Shown here piece after piece: positions 15,772-25,407 of a stretch of 64,000 nucleotides of DNA. Every line of letters begins with the position of its first letter. Positions within the stretch are counted from its first letter, which is position 1. Source of the stretch: Subtercola boreus (GTDB lineage: Bacteria; Actinomycetota; Actinomycetes; Actinomycetales; Microbacteriaceae); NCBI RefSeq assembly GCF_003399635.1, contig NZ_NBXB01000018.1, positions 1-64,000 on the forward strand. Reading direction: 5' to 3'. The notes below the pieces were generated by a model. That model ran no database searches. It was not told the origin of the DNA and saw nothing but the letters and a program-made list of their open reading frames with translations. A program made the position numbers and the translations under genes.

Positions 15772-17597
15772 TGCGCACGGCCGACGTCCTGCGGCTCGCC
15801 CAGCCCGCCCCGCGCGCGCTCGCGCCGGCGCTCGCCTTCGGGCTGCTCAGCGCGCTCTCGACCGTTGCGCTCCTCGCCACCTCCGCATACCTCATTGCGC
15901 GCGCAGCCGAGCAGCCGCCGATCCTGTACCTCTCGATCGCGATCGTCGGTGTTCGCGGATTCGCCCTGGCCCGGGCATCCTTCCGCTACCTCGACCGGCT
16001 CGCGGGCCACGGTGCGGCGTTCCGCGCGCTGGCGACGCTGCGGGTTGCCATCTACGACCGCATCGTGCCGCTCGCCCCCGCCGGGCTCGCCGGCACACGC
16101 CGCGGTGACCTTCTCGCGCGCCTGGTCGGCGATGTGGACGAGCTGCAGAACCTGCTGCTCCGCGTCGTGCAGCCGCTGGTGACCTCCTTGCTCGTGTCTG
16201 CGCTCGCCGTGGTGGGGGTCGCGCTGCTGCTGCCTGCGGCCGGACTAGCGCTGGCCGTTGCCCTGCTCCTCGCGCTCCTCGCGGGCACACTCGTCAACTC
16301 ACGCATCGCCGGAGCTGCCGAACGCGAGCTCGCGCCCCTCCGCGGCCGTTTTTCTGACGAGACACTGGACGTCATCGGCAACCTCGACGTTCTCGTCGCC
16401 TTCGGAGCGGTGGATGATCGGCTCGCCCACCTCGAAGCCACCGATCGGCGGCTCACGCGGTCGGCCACCAGCCGTGCCGCCGGTGCCGGAGCCACCGCCG
16501 CGATCGTCTCCCTCCTGGCGGGCCTTGCCACGGTCGCGGCGCTCGTCGTGGGCATCCCGGCGCTCGGCCCCGCCGTGATCACGGGCAGCGCCGCAGCGGA
16601 TGCCTCGGGCCTCTTCAGCGGCACCTCCGGCTCGGGCCTGACCGGTCCGATCCTCGCCGTGCTCGCGCTGGTGCCGATCGCGGTGTTCGAGGTCTTCTCG
16701 GCCGTCCCCCTCGCGGCGGGAGCCTGGCGCCAGGTGCACGCCAGCGCGGCCCGCGTCGCGTCCGCGCTGCCCGACACCCTCCCGCCCGAGGTCCCGGCCT
16801 CCTGGCCCGCCGCGCTGTCGCCCGCCGCGCTGCCGGATGCCCTTCCGGGCGCCGACCACGCGGAGTCCGGCGAACGCGTCGCGCCGGTCATCCGTCTCGA
16901 GCGTATGTCCGCACGATGGCCGAACCGTGTCGCCCCGCTCGACCGGCCCGCCCCGCTTGACCGGCCCGTCCCGACCACCTCGACTGCCGTGGCCGCCCGT
17001 GGCGGAACGGCTGCGGCACTCCGCGATGTCAGCGTCACCATCCGGCCGGGGGAGCGGCTGCTCGTCACCGGGCCGAGTGGCAGCGGCAAGACGACGCTCG
17101 CCTTCGTGCTCGTGCGGTTCCTCGAGCACAGCGGCACATTCACGCTCGACGGCGTCGACGTGCGCACGCTCGCCCCCGAGGTCGTGCGTCAGACGATCGG
17201 ACTCTGCGAGCAGACCCCGTACATCTTTGATGCGAACATCCGGCAGAACCTCCTGTTCGCCAGGGAGACCGCCTCAGACGACGACCTGCTCGCCGTGCTC
17301 GACCGGGTCGGACTCGCCACCTGGGCCGCCGACCGCGGCGGACTCGACGCGGCGCTCGGCCAGCACGGAGCGCTCGTTTCGGGCGGCGAAGCGCAGCGCA
17401 TTGCGCTCGCGCGCGTGCTGCTCGCCGACTTCCCGGTCGTCGTGCTCGACGAGCCGACCGCGAACGTCGACCCGGCCCGCGCGGACGCCCTGCTGCGCGA
17501 CCTGATCGCCGCCGCCGGCCCCGACCGCTCCGTCGTGCTGATCTCGCACACGGATGTCCCGCCCGACCTCATCACCGAGCGTCTCCGCCTCGGCTGA
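15771..17597 (+). CDS. cydC: Thiol reductant ABC exporter subunit CydC
   Basis: 608 residues. The membrane domain spans about 1-330, followed by a Pro/Ala-rich linker and an ATPase with Walker A GPSGSGKTT, signature VSGGEAQRIALARVL and Walker B VVVLDEPTANVDP. It forms the heterodimeric CydDC exporter with the preceding gene and overlaps its stop by one base (TGATG). A much longer reading frame opens at 15006 inside cydD; I reject that start because the homologous protein begins at LRLAQPAPRALAPALAFGLLSALS. It ends the cydABDC operon. Confidence 0.92.
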   Translation: MRTADVLRLAQPAPRALAPALAFGLLSALSTVALLATSAYLIARAAEQPPILYLSIAIVGVRGFALARASFRYLDRLAGHGAAFRALATLRVAIYDRIVPLAPAGLAGTRRGDLLARLVGDVDELQNLLLRVVQPLVTSLLVSALAVVGVALLLPAAGLALAVALLLALLAGTLVNSRIAGAAERELAPLRGRFSDETLDVIGNLDVLVAFGAVDDRLAHLEATDRRLTRSATSRAAGAGATAAIVSLLAGLATVAALVVGIPALGPAVITGSAAADASGLFSGTSGSGLTGPILAVLALVPIAVFEVFSAVPLAAGAWRQVHASAARVASALPDTLPPEVPASWPAALSPAALPDALPGADHAESGERVAPVIRLERMSARWPNRVAPLDRPAPLDRPVPTTSTAVAARGGTAAALRDVSVTIRPGERLLVTGPSGSGKTTLAFVLVRFLEHSGTFTLDGVDVRTLAPEVVRQTIGLCEQTPYIFDANIRQNLLFARETASDDDLLAVLDRVGLATWAADRGGLDAALGQHGALVSGGEAQRIALARVLLADFPVVVLDEPTANVDPARADALLRDLIAAAGPDRSVVLISHTDVPPDLITERLRLG

Positions 17598-17626
17598 CCA
17601 TCCGTCACCATCGCTCGCCGTCACCA

Positions 17627-17685
17627 CGGAATGCACTCAGCCCCACCGGTGCCGTATCCGCCACGGATCGGCCCAGCGCATTCCG
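17627..17685. repeat. Imperfect inverted repeat after cydC
   Basis: CGGAATGC (17627-17634) pairs with GCATTCCG (17678-17685), and an inner imperfect stem CCGTATCCG/CGGATCGG lies between. It may act as the cydC terminator; there is no T tract. Confidence 0.35.
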
Positions 17686-17774
17686 CGCACGAGAACCGAC
17701 ACGGTTTCGAGCATCCTCTCCAGTATCTGCGGAGGATCTCTAGAACTGTGTCGATTCGACTGCTCCGCAGTGGG

Positions 17775-18782
17775 TCAGTCCGCGAGGGGGCGCGCCAGCG
17801 CCCCGAGCCGCCGCTGCCAGAGGGCCGCGCGCCCGGGCGAGGCCGCGACGGAAGGCCCGCCGTGCCACGCGGTCACCACGCGGATCCCATGCAGCGCGTT
17901 CACGGCCCACACCTCCGTGCCGGCCAGGTCGGCGGGTGTGGCACGCTCCTCCGAGACGGTCACGCCGAGAGCCGCGGCGAGCACGCGCACCGATTTCGCG
18001 GTGACACTGTCCACGCGCACGAGGTCGGCGGGCGGCGCGTAGAGAGTGTCGCCCCGCCACCACAGCAGCGCCGTCGTTGTTCCGTCGATGATCTCCCCGT
18101 CGGGGCCGAGCAGCACCAGGTCGTCGATGCCGTCGGCACGCGCCGCGTCGCGAAGGGCGGTGAGGGCGTCGAGGTCGGGGCCCTTCCGGCTCGGGATGCT
18201 CCGCGGCTCGGGCCCGTCGTGTGTCCGCAGCACGGCGGAGGCCGCGAGCGGCGGAGCGAGCCGCATCAACAGCGACAGCCGCCACCGTGCCGCGCCCGAA
18301 CCCGATCCGGAGCCGGCGGCACCGCCTGCGCCAGCGGATGCCGCACCCTCGCCACCCGCCGCGCCGCCCCCGCCAGCGGATGCCGCACCGCCACCCGCCG
18401 CACCGCCACCCGCCGCACCGCCACCCGCCGCACCGCCACCCGCTAGACCGTCGCCCGCGCCACCCGCCGCACCGTCGCCGACCCGGCTCAGTTCCACCCG
18501 CGGGAACCACCGGTGCACCGGCGGAATCGCGCCGAGCGCCGCCTCCCAGAACGCCGCGAGCAGCGTCTCGTTCCCGAATCCGGCTACCGCCGCCGAGGCG
18601 AAGAACCGGGCCCGGTGCAGATCGATGGCCCGTGCCCGCCCGGAGTCGACCAGCCACGAGTCAGCGACCTCGAGGTGCCGTCGGGCATCCATCAGCCCAG
18701 CGGCAGCGACCAGCGATCCGTCACGGAACACGAAGCGACGAGAGCCGCCCGAACCGGCGGCAGCAGCAGCAGACGTAGTCAT
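17775..18782 (-). CDS. Aminotransferase class IV family protein (aminodeoxychorismate lyase-like) with repeat insertion
   Basis: 335 residues. The C-terminal part shows the class IV PLP pattern: SRKGPDLDALTALRDAARADGIDDLVLLGPDGEIIDGTTTALLWWRGDTLYAP, with Lys200 as the likely Schiff-base lysine, then an EVWAVNALHGIRVV segment. Members include 4-amino-4-deoxychorismate lyase (folate pathway) and branched-chain or D-amino-acid aminotransferases; PabC-like is my best guess. Residues about 103-165 are an almost pure Gly/Ala/Ser insertion coded by 15-bp tandem repeats. It splits the small domain from the PLP domain where homologues are compact. The ATG at 18782 is preferred; a longer frame upstream runs into the leuS promoter region. 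Confidence 0.7.
   Translation of the reverse strand: MTTSAAAAAGSGGSRRFVFRDGSLVAAAGLMDARRHLEVADSWLVDSGRARAIDLHRARFFASAAVAGFGNETLLAAFWEAALGAIPPVHRWFPRVELSRVGDGAAGGAGDGLAGGGAAGGGAAGGGAAGGGAASAGGGGAAGGEGAASAGAGGAAGSGSGSGAARWRLSLLMRLAPPLAASAVLRTHDGPEPRSIPSRKGPDLDALTALRDAARADGIDDLVLLGPDGEIIDGTTTALLWWRGDTLYAPPADLVRVDSVTAKSVRVLAAALGVTVSEERATPADLAGTEVWAVNALHGIRVVTAWHGGPSVAASPGRAALWQRRLGALARPLAD
18383..18442. repeat. Four perfect 15-bp tandem repeats inside the class IV aminotransferase gene
   Basis: Unit CCGCACCGCCACCCG repeated four times without change, with degenerate copies on both sides. The period is a multiple of three, so copy-number change adds or removes five residues without a frameshift. 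Confidence 0.9.
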
Positions 18783-18824
18783 GATCAGTTCACCGTAGCA
18801 ACAGCGAGCCGCAGACAGGTTCAG

Positions 18825-18830
18825 TACAAT
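18825..18830 (+). promoter_or_regulatory. Candidate -10 box for leuS
   Basis: TACAAT, 79 bases before the leuS start codon. No convincing -35. The leader between does not show T-box features that I can recognise. Confidence 0.35.
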
Positions 18831-18909
18831 TGACTGTTGGAGACGCGGGCACCCGAACCGCCTCCGCAAGGCCGCACTGTGCGGTCGTTCCCCGACGATT
18901 GAGACTCAC

Positions 18910-21567
18910 GTGACTATCGAACGCGATTCCGCTGCGCGCGGCGCCGAAGACGACGCAACAGGCACCACCAACACCGACGCAACTCCCGCCGCGAACACCG
19001 CAACGAACACCGACGCAGCACCCGATTCCGCCCGCTACGACTTCGAGGCCCTCCAGAACAAGTGGCTGCCGGTCTGGGACGAGTCGGAGCCGTTCCGCAC
19101 CGATCTGACGAACGACAAGCGCCCGCGCAAATACATCCTCGACATGTTCCCGTACCCCTCTGGCGACCTGCACATGGGGCACGCTGAGGCCTACGCACTT
19201 GGCGACGTGATCTCGCGTTACTGGCGCCACCAGGGTTTCAACGTGTTGCACCCGATCGGCTGGGACTCATTCGGCCTGCCCGCCGAGAACGCCGCGATCA
19301 AGCGCCAGATCGACCCGCGCGAGTGGACGTACGCGAACATCGACCAGCAGAAGGCCAGCTTCCGCCGGTACGCCGGCTCGTTCGACTGGAGCCGGGAGCT
19401 GCACACCAGCGACCCCGAGTATTATAAGTGGAACCAGTGGCTGTTCCTGAAGCTCTATGAGAAGGGCCTGGCGTACCGCAAGTCGAGCTGGGTCAATTGG
19501 GACCCGGTAGACCAGACCGTGCTGGCGAACGAGCAGGTTCTGCCCGACGGAACATCCGAACGCTCGGGCGCCGTCGTTGTGAAGAAGAAGCTCACCCAGT
19601 GGTACTTCAAGATCACCGACTATGCGGACCGCCTGCTCGACGACCTGAAGCAGCTCGAGGGCACGTGGCCGGCGAAAGTCATCGCCATGCAGCGCAACTG
19701 GATCGGCCGCTCCATCGGCACCGATGTCGACTTCGCCATCGAGGGCCGCGACGCGCCGGTGACGGTCTTCACGACGCGCCCCGACACGCTCCACGGCGCG
19801 ACCTTCATGGTCATCGCGCCCGAGTCCGAGCTCGCCGCCGAGCTGATCGCCGATCCGTCGGTGTCGGATGCCGCGCGCACACACTTCACGGAGTACCTGA
19901 CCGAGGTGCAGAAGAGCACGGAGCTCGAACGCCAGGCCACCGACCGGCCGAAGACCGGCGTCTTCATGGAGCGGTACGCGGTCAACCCGGTCAGCGGTGA
20001 ACGTCTTCCCGTCTGGGCGGCCGACTACGTGCTCGCCGACTACGGAACCGGCACAGTCATGGCGGTTCCGGCGCACGACCAGCGCGACCTCGACTTCGCC
20101 CGGGCGTTCTCCCTGCCCGTTCGCGTCGTGCTCGATACGAACCAGCCGGTCACGGGGGCCATCCCGATCCTCATCGACGGCGAGCTGCCGGATGACCTGC
20201 CGCCGCTCGACCCTGCATCCACCGGCAAGGCGCTGACCGGCGACGGGCGCCTGATCAACTCGGGCGCGCTCGACGGGCTGAGCAAGAACAAGGCGATCGC
20301 GCGGGTCATCGAGCAACTGGAGGCCGCCGGATCGGGTCGTGCCGCCAAGAACTACCGGCTCAGGGACTGGCTGATCTCACGCCAGCGCTACTGGGGAACG
20401 CCGATTCCGATCATCCACGGAGCCGACGGCGCAGAGATCCCCGTGCCCGAAGACCAGCTGCCCGTACTGCTGCCGCCGACAGAGGGCCTGAACCTGCAGC
20501 CGAAGGGCACCTCGCCCCTCGGTGCCGCAACGGACTGGGTGAACGTGCCCGACCCGCGTGACGGTTCGCCGGCTCTTCGCGACGCTGACACCATGGACAC
20601 CTTCGTCGACAGTTCGTGGTACTTTCTGCGCTTCCTCTCCCCGAACGATGACACGAAGGCGTTCGACCCGCGCGAGGTCGACAAGTGGGCGCCCGTCGAC
20701 CAGTACGTCGGCGGCGTGACGCACGCGATCCTGCACCTGCTCTATGCGCGCTTCATCACGAAGGTGCTGTTCGACCTCGGCTACGTCTCCTTCACCGAGC
20801 CGTTCAGCGCGCTGCTGAACCAGGGCATGGTGCTGATGGAGGGCTCGGCGATGTCGAAGTCGAAGGGCAACATCGTTCGCCTCAGCGACCAGCTCGACGA
20901 ACACGGTGTCGACGCGGTGCGCCTCACGATGGCGTTCGCGGGCCCACCCGAAGACGACATCGACTGGGCGGATGTCTCGCCCGCGGGCTCGGCGAAGTTC
21001 CTGGCCCGCGCATGGCGGCTGTCGGGTGACGTCACGTCGCTGCCGTCGGTGAACTGGCGGGACGGCGATGTCTCGCTCCGCCGCATCACGCACCGGTTCC
21101 TGGCCGAGGCCCCCGGCCTGGTGGAGGCGTTCAAGTTCAACGTCGTCGTCGCGCGGATCATGGAGCTCACGAACGCGGCCCGCAAAGCGATCGACAGCGG
21201 ACCCGGCGGCGGCGACCCCGCGGTTCGCGAGGCGGTCGAGACGATCGCGCTCGGCTTGTCGCTGTTCGCGCCGTACACCGCTGAGGACATGTGGGAACGC
21301 CTCGGCTACCCACCCTCGATCTCGGCGTACGGCTGGCGCGGCGCCGACCCGGCGCTCCTCACAGAGGAGTCGGTGACGGCCGTCGTGCAGGTCGACGGCA
21401 AGGTACGGGCGCGTCTCGAGGTCTCGCCGAAGATCTCGGGCGATGAACTCGAGAAGCTGGCGCGGTCGTCTGAGGCGGTCGTGCGCTTCCTCGGGGATCG
21501 CGAGATCGTGAACGTGATCGTGCGCGCACCGAAGATCGTCAACATTGCCACAAAGGCGCGTTCGTAG
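18910..21567 (+). CDS. leuS: Leucyl-tRNA synthetase
   Basis: 885 residues, class Ia synthetase charging tRNA-Leu. The HIGH motif is HMGH (88-91, within [15 protein letters not shown]) and the KMSKS motif is MSKSK (about 647-651). The CP1 editing domain that hydrolyses mischarged tRNA is present, seen as [18 protein letters not shown] and [15 protein letters not shown]. An N-terminal extension of about 40 Ala/Thr/Asp-rich residues precedes the conserved [14 protein letters not shown]; it may be real or the start may be further in, but no better start with a ribosome binding site is apparent. The start is GTG at 18910. It appears monocistronic. Confidence 0.96.
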   Translation: MTIERDSAARGAEDDATGTTNTDATPAANTATNTDAAPDSARYDFEALQNKWLPVWDESEPFRTDLTNDKRPRKYILDMFPYPSGDLHMGHAEAYALGDVISRYWRHQGFNVLHPIGWDSFGLPAENAAIKRQIDPREWTYANIDQQKASFRRYAGSFDWSRELHTSDPEYYKWNQWLFLKLYEKGLAYRKSSWVNWDPVDQTVLANEQVLPDGTSERSGAVVVKKKLTQWYFKITDYADRLLDDLKQLEGTWPAKVIAMQRNWIGRSIGTDVDFAIEGRDAPVTVFTTRPDTLHGATFMVIAPESELAAELIADPSVSDAARTHFTEYLTEVQKSTELERQATDRPKTGVFMERYAVNPVSGERLPVWAADYVLADYGTGTVMAVPAHDQRDLDFARAFSLPVRVVLDTNQPVTGAIPILIDGELPDDLPPLDPASTGKALTGDGRLINSGALDGLSKNKAIARVIEQLEAAGSGRAAKNYRLRDWLISRQRYWGTPIPIIHGADGAEIPVPEDQLPVLLPPTEGLNLQPKGTSPLGAATDWVNVPDPRDGSPALRDADTMDTFVDSSWYFLRFLSPNDDTKAFDPREVDKWAPVDQYVGGVTHAILHLLYARFITKVLFDLGYVSFTEPFSALLNQGMVLMEGSAMSKSKGNIVRLSDQLDEHGVDAVRLTMAFAGPPEDDIDWADVSPAGSAKFLARAWRLSGDVTSLPSVNWRDGDVSLRRITHRFLAEAPGLVEAFKFNVVVARIMELTNAARKAIDSGPGGGDPAVREAVETIALGLSLFAPYTAEDMWERLGYPPSISAYGWRGADPALLTEESVTAVVQVDGKVRARLEVSPKISGDELEKLARSSEAVVRFLGDREIVNVIVRAPKIVNIATKARS

Positions 21568-21630
21568 AAGTTCTCCACAGATTCGGGGCCGGGCGGATGC
21601 TTGGCCCTTTCTGTTTCGTACGGTCGGTGC

Positions 21631-22668
21631 ATGCGCGATGTGCCTGGTGTCACCGAGGAGTTTGAGCGGCCCGTGGGGGCCGGGCGGACTCTGCCTCGCG
21701 AGCGCTCCGGGCGGGCTGCGGGGGAGAGGCGGTCTCTGTCGGGCGCGCGCTCCGGGGAGTCTGCTTCGGTTTGGTCGAGCCTTGCGGAGAGGTCTGGCCG
21801 TGAGGCACCTGCCGAGGCTGAGCCGCGGCTGCGGCCGCTGCCGTGGGAGATCGAGGAGCCGCCTCGCGAGGAGGAGCCTGCCGGGAAGTCCCGGTTGCGG
21901 ATCGGTGTGGGCGCCGCCATCGTGCTGGTGATCGCGACTCTTGTGTGTGCGGTGGTCGTATCCATGATGGCGGGGCGCGGCCGGGTCGATGTTGTCGCGC
22001 TGCCGACGGGGGGTGTCTCCGCTGCGGCCGGTGCCAGCGGAGCCAGCGGTGCCGACGGTTCCGCCGGTGCGGGCAGTGCGGGCTCCGGAGCTCCGGGCAC
22101 GGGTGCCTCGGGCTCGGGTGGGTCCGCTGACGGCTCGTCGAGCGCTGCCACCGGGTCGCCGGGTTCCGCTGCGAACCCGGCGTCAACGGGCCGCGCGGCC
22201 GCGCCGATCCTTGTACATGTGCTCGGTGCTGTCGCGCATCCGGGGCTCTTCGAACTCCATCCCGGCGACCGGGTGATCGACGCGGTCTCCGCCGCCGGCG
22301 GGTTCACGGCGACGGCCGACCAGGGCCAGCAGAACCTGGCCCGCGTCCTGGCCGACGGGGAGCAGCTGGTCGTGCCCGAGCAGGGGGCTTGTTCACCGCC
22401 TCGCCCGGCCGGGGGCGGTGGGGCGGTAACCGGACCGGGAACAGGGGCGGCCGCCGGTGCCGGGGGTGCTCCCGTCGCGCTCGTCAACGTGAACACCGCC
22501 GACCAGGCGACGCTCGAGACCCTTCCGCACGTCGGGCCGGCCATGGCCCAGCGCATCATCGCCTGGCGAACCGAGAACGGGCGGTTCACTCAGGTCGACG
22601 ACCTGAAGAACGTGTCGGGCATCGGCGACAAGACGTTCGAGGTCCTGGCGCCCCTGGTGACGGTATGA
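21631..22668 (+). CDS. comEA: ComEA family DNA-binding competence protein
   Basis: 345 residues. A cytoplasmic charged N-terminus (1-88) precedes one membrane helix (about 91-112), then a Gly/Ser/Ala linker, an SLBB domain (about 192-250, VHVLGAVAHPGLFELHPGDRVIDAVSAAGG) and a C-terminal helix-hairpin-helix pair (VNVNTADQATLETLPHVGPAMAQRIIAWR ... NVSGIGDKTFEVL). ComEA binds incoming double-stranded DNA outside the membrane during transformation. The chosen start is ATG at 21631. Its stop overlaps the comEC ATG. The long N-terminal cytoplasmic region is unusual relative to Bacillus ComEA. Confidence 0.9.
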   Translation: MRDVPGVTEEFERPVGAGRTLPRERSGRAAGERRSLSGARSGESASVWSSLAERSGREAPAEAEPRLRPLPWEIEEPPREEEPAGKSRLRIGVGAAIVLVIATLVCAVVVSMMAGRGRVDVVALPTGGVSAAAGASGASGADGSAGAGSAGSGAPGTGASGSGGSADGSSSAATGSPGSAANPASTGRAAAPILVHVLGAVAHPGLFELHPGDRVIDAVSAAGGFTATADQGQQNLARVLADGEQLVVPEQGACSPPRPAGGGGAVTGPGTGAAAGAGGAPVALVNVNTADQATLETLPHVGPAMAQRIIAWRTENGRFTQVDDLKNVSGIGDKTFEVLAPLVTV

Positions 22669-25400
22669 AGCGGCCCGTGCATGGTGTCGCCGACCTCCGC
22701 CTCGTCATTCCTTCTGCGTGCTGCTGGCTGGTGGGAGGCCTGCTCATCGGGGTGCCGCGGCCTCTGCTTCCCGACCTCGCCGGGTGGTGCGCAGCCGGGC
22801 TCTTCGGGGCAGCCGCTCTGCTGGTCATCCTGGTGCTGCTGGTCTCGCGCGAACCGCCTCGTCGACGGTGCGCCGGACGTCGGAGAGGCCGCGCGCTTCG
22901 GGCCGGCCGCGCCCTTCGCGCCGGGCATGCGCTTCGCGCCGCCCGCGCCCTCCATGCCCGGCAGGCGTTCTACAGCGCGCTGCGCCGGGCGGCGGGAGCG
23001 ATCACACTGATCGCCCTCTGTTGCGCGGCTGGCGGGCTCGTCGCGGCTTGCCTCGCCGCACAGCTTCCGGCACGGGAACCCGTCTCCCTCGCGCCGCTGT
23101 TCGCGCACACCGTCCGGGTGCGGTTGACAGTCACCTCAGCGCCGGTCGCCACCACGGTCACCCCATCCCCGTTCGGCCGGGCCTTGGTATCGAGCGCTGG
23201 CCGAGACCCCGCGACCGGGTCCTCGTTCCGGTTCAACGCGACAGCCTCGGCCGTTCGCTCCGGAACCACCGCGCTCCAGGCGCAGATGCCCGTTCTGGTC
23301 TTCGTGCAGAATGCATCCGACTCACCCGCACCCGAGATCGGCGAGCAACTCGAGACATCGGGAACCCTGAAGCCGACGGATCCCGGCGGGAGCGTCGTCG
23401 CCCTGTTCTATACCGACAGAGTACCGCTGCTCGCCGAGCCTGCGCCGTGGTACCTCGGCTGGGCGAACGGTCTCCGCGGCTCGTTCCGTCAGAGTGCCGC
23501 CGGGCTGCCCGGCGACGGCGGAGAACTCGTTCCGGGTCTCGCCATCGGCGACGTCAGCCTTGTCAGCGACGATCTCGACGCCCAGATGACCGCCAGCGGT
23601 CTCAGCCACCTCACCGCGGTCTCGGGAGCGAATTGCGCCATCGTCGTCGCGGCCATCATGCTCCTCGGAGGGGTGGCCGGGTTGTCGCGGCGTGGCCGGA
23701 TCGTGCTCTCGCTCGCTGTCATGACGGCCTTCGTCGTGCTCGTCACGCCGTCGTCGAGTGTGCTCCGCGCCGCGGTGATGGCGACCATCGTGCTCATCAC
23801 GCTTGCGTCGGGGCGGCCTCCGAAAGGTCTGCCGGCGCTAGGCCTGGCAACGATCATCCTGCTCGCCTGCGATCCCTGGCTCGCCCGCAACTACGGCCTT
23901 GCGCTGTCCGTGCTCGCCACCGCGGGTCTACTCGTACTGGCGAGGCCGCTCAGCGCCCGACTGTCGAAGTGGATGCCCGCCAGCCTGTCACTCGTCATCG
24001 CCGTCCCTCTGGCGGCGCAGCTGGCCTGTCAGCCTGTTCTCATCCTCCTCTCGCCGACGATCTCCACATACAGCGTCGCCGCCAACCTGCTCGCAGAACC
24101 CGCCGCGCCGGTCGCGACGGTTCTCGGGCTGATCTCGTGCATCGTGGCTGCGGTGGTCCCGTCCGTCGCCCCGGTCGGCGCTTGGCTCACGTGGGTTCCA
24201 GCATCGTGGATCGCGGGCGTCGCACGGTTCTTCGCCACGGCACCCGGCAGCAGCCTGCCCTGGCCGCCGGGTGCTGCCGGGATTCTGCTCGTGCTGGTGA
24301 CCAGTGCTGCAGCACTCATCCTGCTGCTGGTACGGCCAGGGAGCGCGCGCTCCGCGCTCGGCAGGCCAGGCGACGCTGACCCCGGCCGTCGTGATCGACG
24401 TGACCGTCGTGATCGACGTGACCGTCATGATCAGCGTGGTCAGCGTGGTCAGCGTGGTCCGCGTGGCGGGCTCCGCGGGTATGCGACCCGAGACCGGCGT
24501 CACGCCGTGCGCTTCTTCGCGGGCGCTGTTCTTCTTCTCACCGTGGCCGGCTACCTCGGCTCGACGCTGTCCAGCACCCTCCTCCCGGCGAACAGCTGGC
24601 CACCGGACTGGCAGATCGCCGCCTGCGACATTGGGCAGGGTGACGCGGTCGTCATCCGGAGCGAGCAGCCGGGGCAGCCCGACCGGTTCGCCCTGGTGGA
24701 CGTCGGCCCCGACCCTGCTCTCCTTACGGTCTGTCTCAACGAACTCGACATCACCGAGCTGGATCTGCTCGTTCTGACTCACTACGACCTCGACCATGTC
24801 GGCGGGCTCAGCGCGGTGATCGGGCGTGTGTCCACGGTGCTGATGGGGCCCGCCGCAGATGCCGGCGACGAAAGGATGGCAGCCACCCTCACGGCGGGCG
24901 GAGCCGATGTGCGCCAGGCGCGTCGCGGTGACTCCGGGATGCTCGGCGACATCGGCTGGAAGGTGTTGTGGCCGCAGGTGGACACGCTCCTCCGTGGCAA
25001 CGACGCGAGCGTCACCGTGCAGTTCTCCGGGGAGATCGACTCGATTTTCCTGGGCGATCTCGGGGAGGATTCGCAGCGGCTGCTCGCGCATACCAGCGCC
25101 CTCACGGGGCTGCCGGGCGATGCGCTTCCCGACGAAGACGTCGTCAAGGTCGCACATCACGGCAGCGCCGACCAGAGCGAGTCGCTCTATCAGGCGCTCC
25201 GGGCGGAGGTCGGTCTGGTGTCCGTCGGAGCAGGCAACAGGTACGGGCATCCGACCGACCGCCTGCTCGGGATTCTCGCCCGTGCCGGCACGGCGGCGTA
25301 TCGCACCGACCTTTTGGGGATGATCGTGCTGGCGCCGTGCCCGGAGGGGATCATCGTGTGGTCGGAGGGTCAGGCTAGGGTTGAAGCCAGAAAGAAGTGA
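22665..25400 (+). CDS. comEC: ComEC/Rec2 family competence DNA channel
   Basis: 911 residues. After an N-terminal hydrophobic region comes a DUF4131-like segment, the polytopic Competence domain (about 285-560, including GLSHLTAVSGANCAIVVAAIML) and a C-terminal metallo-beta-lactamase domain with LTHYDLDHVGG (about 704-714). The channel passes single-stranded DNA; the MBL domain is thought to degrade the other strand. Two in-frame low-complexity tracts are present: an Arg/Ala/Leu repeat near residues 75-100 and an Arg/Asp/Gln/Gly repeat near 575-600 joining channel and MBL. The ATG overlaps the comEA stop (ATGA). Upstream in-frame sequence lies within comEA and is excluded. Confidence 0.9.
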   Translation: MKRPVHGVADLRLVIPSACCWLVGGLLIGVPRPLLPDLAGWCAAGLFGAAALLVILVLLVSREPPRRRCAGRRRGRALRAGRALRAGHALRAARALHARQAFYSALRRAAGAITLIALCCAAGGLVAACLAAQLPAREPVSLAPLFAHTVRVRLTVTSAPVATTVTPSPFGRALVSSAGRDPATGSSFRFNATASAVRSGTTALQAQMPVLVFVQNASDSPAPEIGEQLETSGTLKPTDPGGSVVALFYTDRVPLLAEPAPWYLGWANGLRGSFRQSAAGLPGDGGELVPGLAIGDVSLVSDDLDAQMTASGLSHLTAVSGANCAIVVAAIMLLGGVAGLSRRGRIVLSLAVMTAFVVLVTPSSSVLRAAVMATIVLITLASGRPPKGLPALGLATIILLACDPWLARNYGLALSVLATAGLLVLARPLSARLSKWMPASLSLVIAVPLAAQLACQPVLILLSPTISTYSVAANLLAEPAAPVATVLGLISCIVAAVVPSVAPVGAWLTWVPASWIAGVARFFATAPGSSLPWPPGAAGILLVLVTSAAALILLLVRPGSARSALGRPGDADPGRRDRRDRRDRRDRHDQRGQRGQRGPRGGLRGYATRDRRHAVRFFAGAVLLLTVAGYLGSTLSSTLLPANSWPPDWQIAACDIGQGDAVVIRSEQPGQPDRFALVDVGPDPALLTVCLNELDITELDLLVLTHYDLDHVGGLSAVIGRVSTVLMGPAADAGDERMAATLTAGGADVRQARRGDSGMLGDIGWKVLWPQVDTLLRGNDASVTVQFSGEIDSIFLGDLGEDSQRLLAHTSALTGLPGDALPDEDVVKVAHHGSADQSESLYQALRAEVGLVSVGAGNRYGHPTDRLLGILARAGTAAYRTDLLGMIVLAPCPEGIIVWSEGQARVEARKK
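22893..22960 (+). repeat. Degenerate 18-bp tandem repeat in the comEC N-terminal region
   Basis: Units resembling GCGCTTCGCGCCGGGCAT repeat about four times and encode an (R-x-A-L-R-A) pattern. In frame with comEC. Confidence 0.6.
24388..24465 (+). repeat. 18/9-bp tandem repeats in the comEC channel-MBL linker
   Basis: GTCGTGATCGACGTGACC occurs twice exactly (24388-24405, 24406-24423), then a degenerate copy and 9-bp units AGCGTGGTC. They encode alternating RDRRDR and QRG residues. Confidence 0.8.
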
Positions 25401-25407
25401 GGGTGTT

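Noticed and set aside
18831-18909. T-box riboswitch in the leuS leader
   Set aside because: Only about 79 nt and no T-box sequence or antiterminator pattern visible.
22389-22664. N-terminal extension of comEC
   Set aside because: It overlaps the helix-hairpin-helix region of comEA in another frame; the ATGA junction at 22665 is the natural start.
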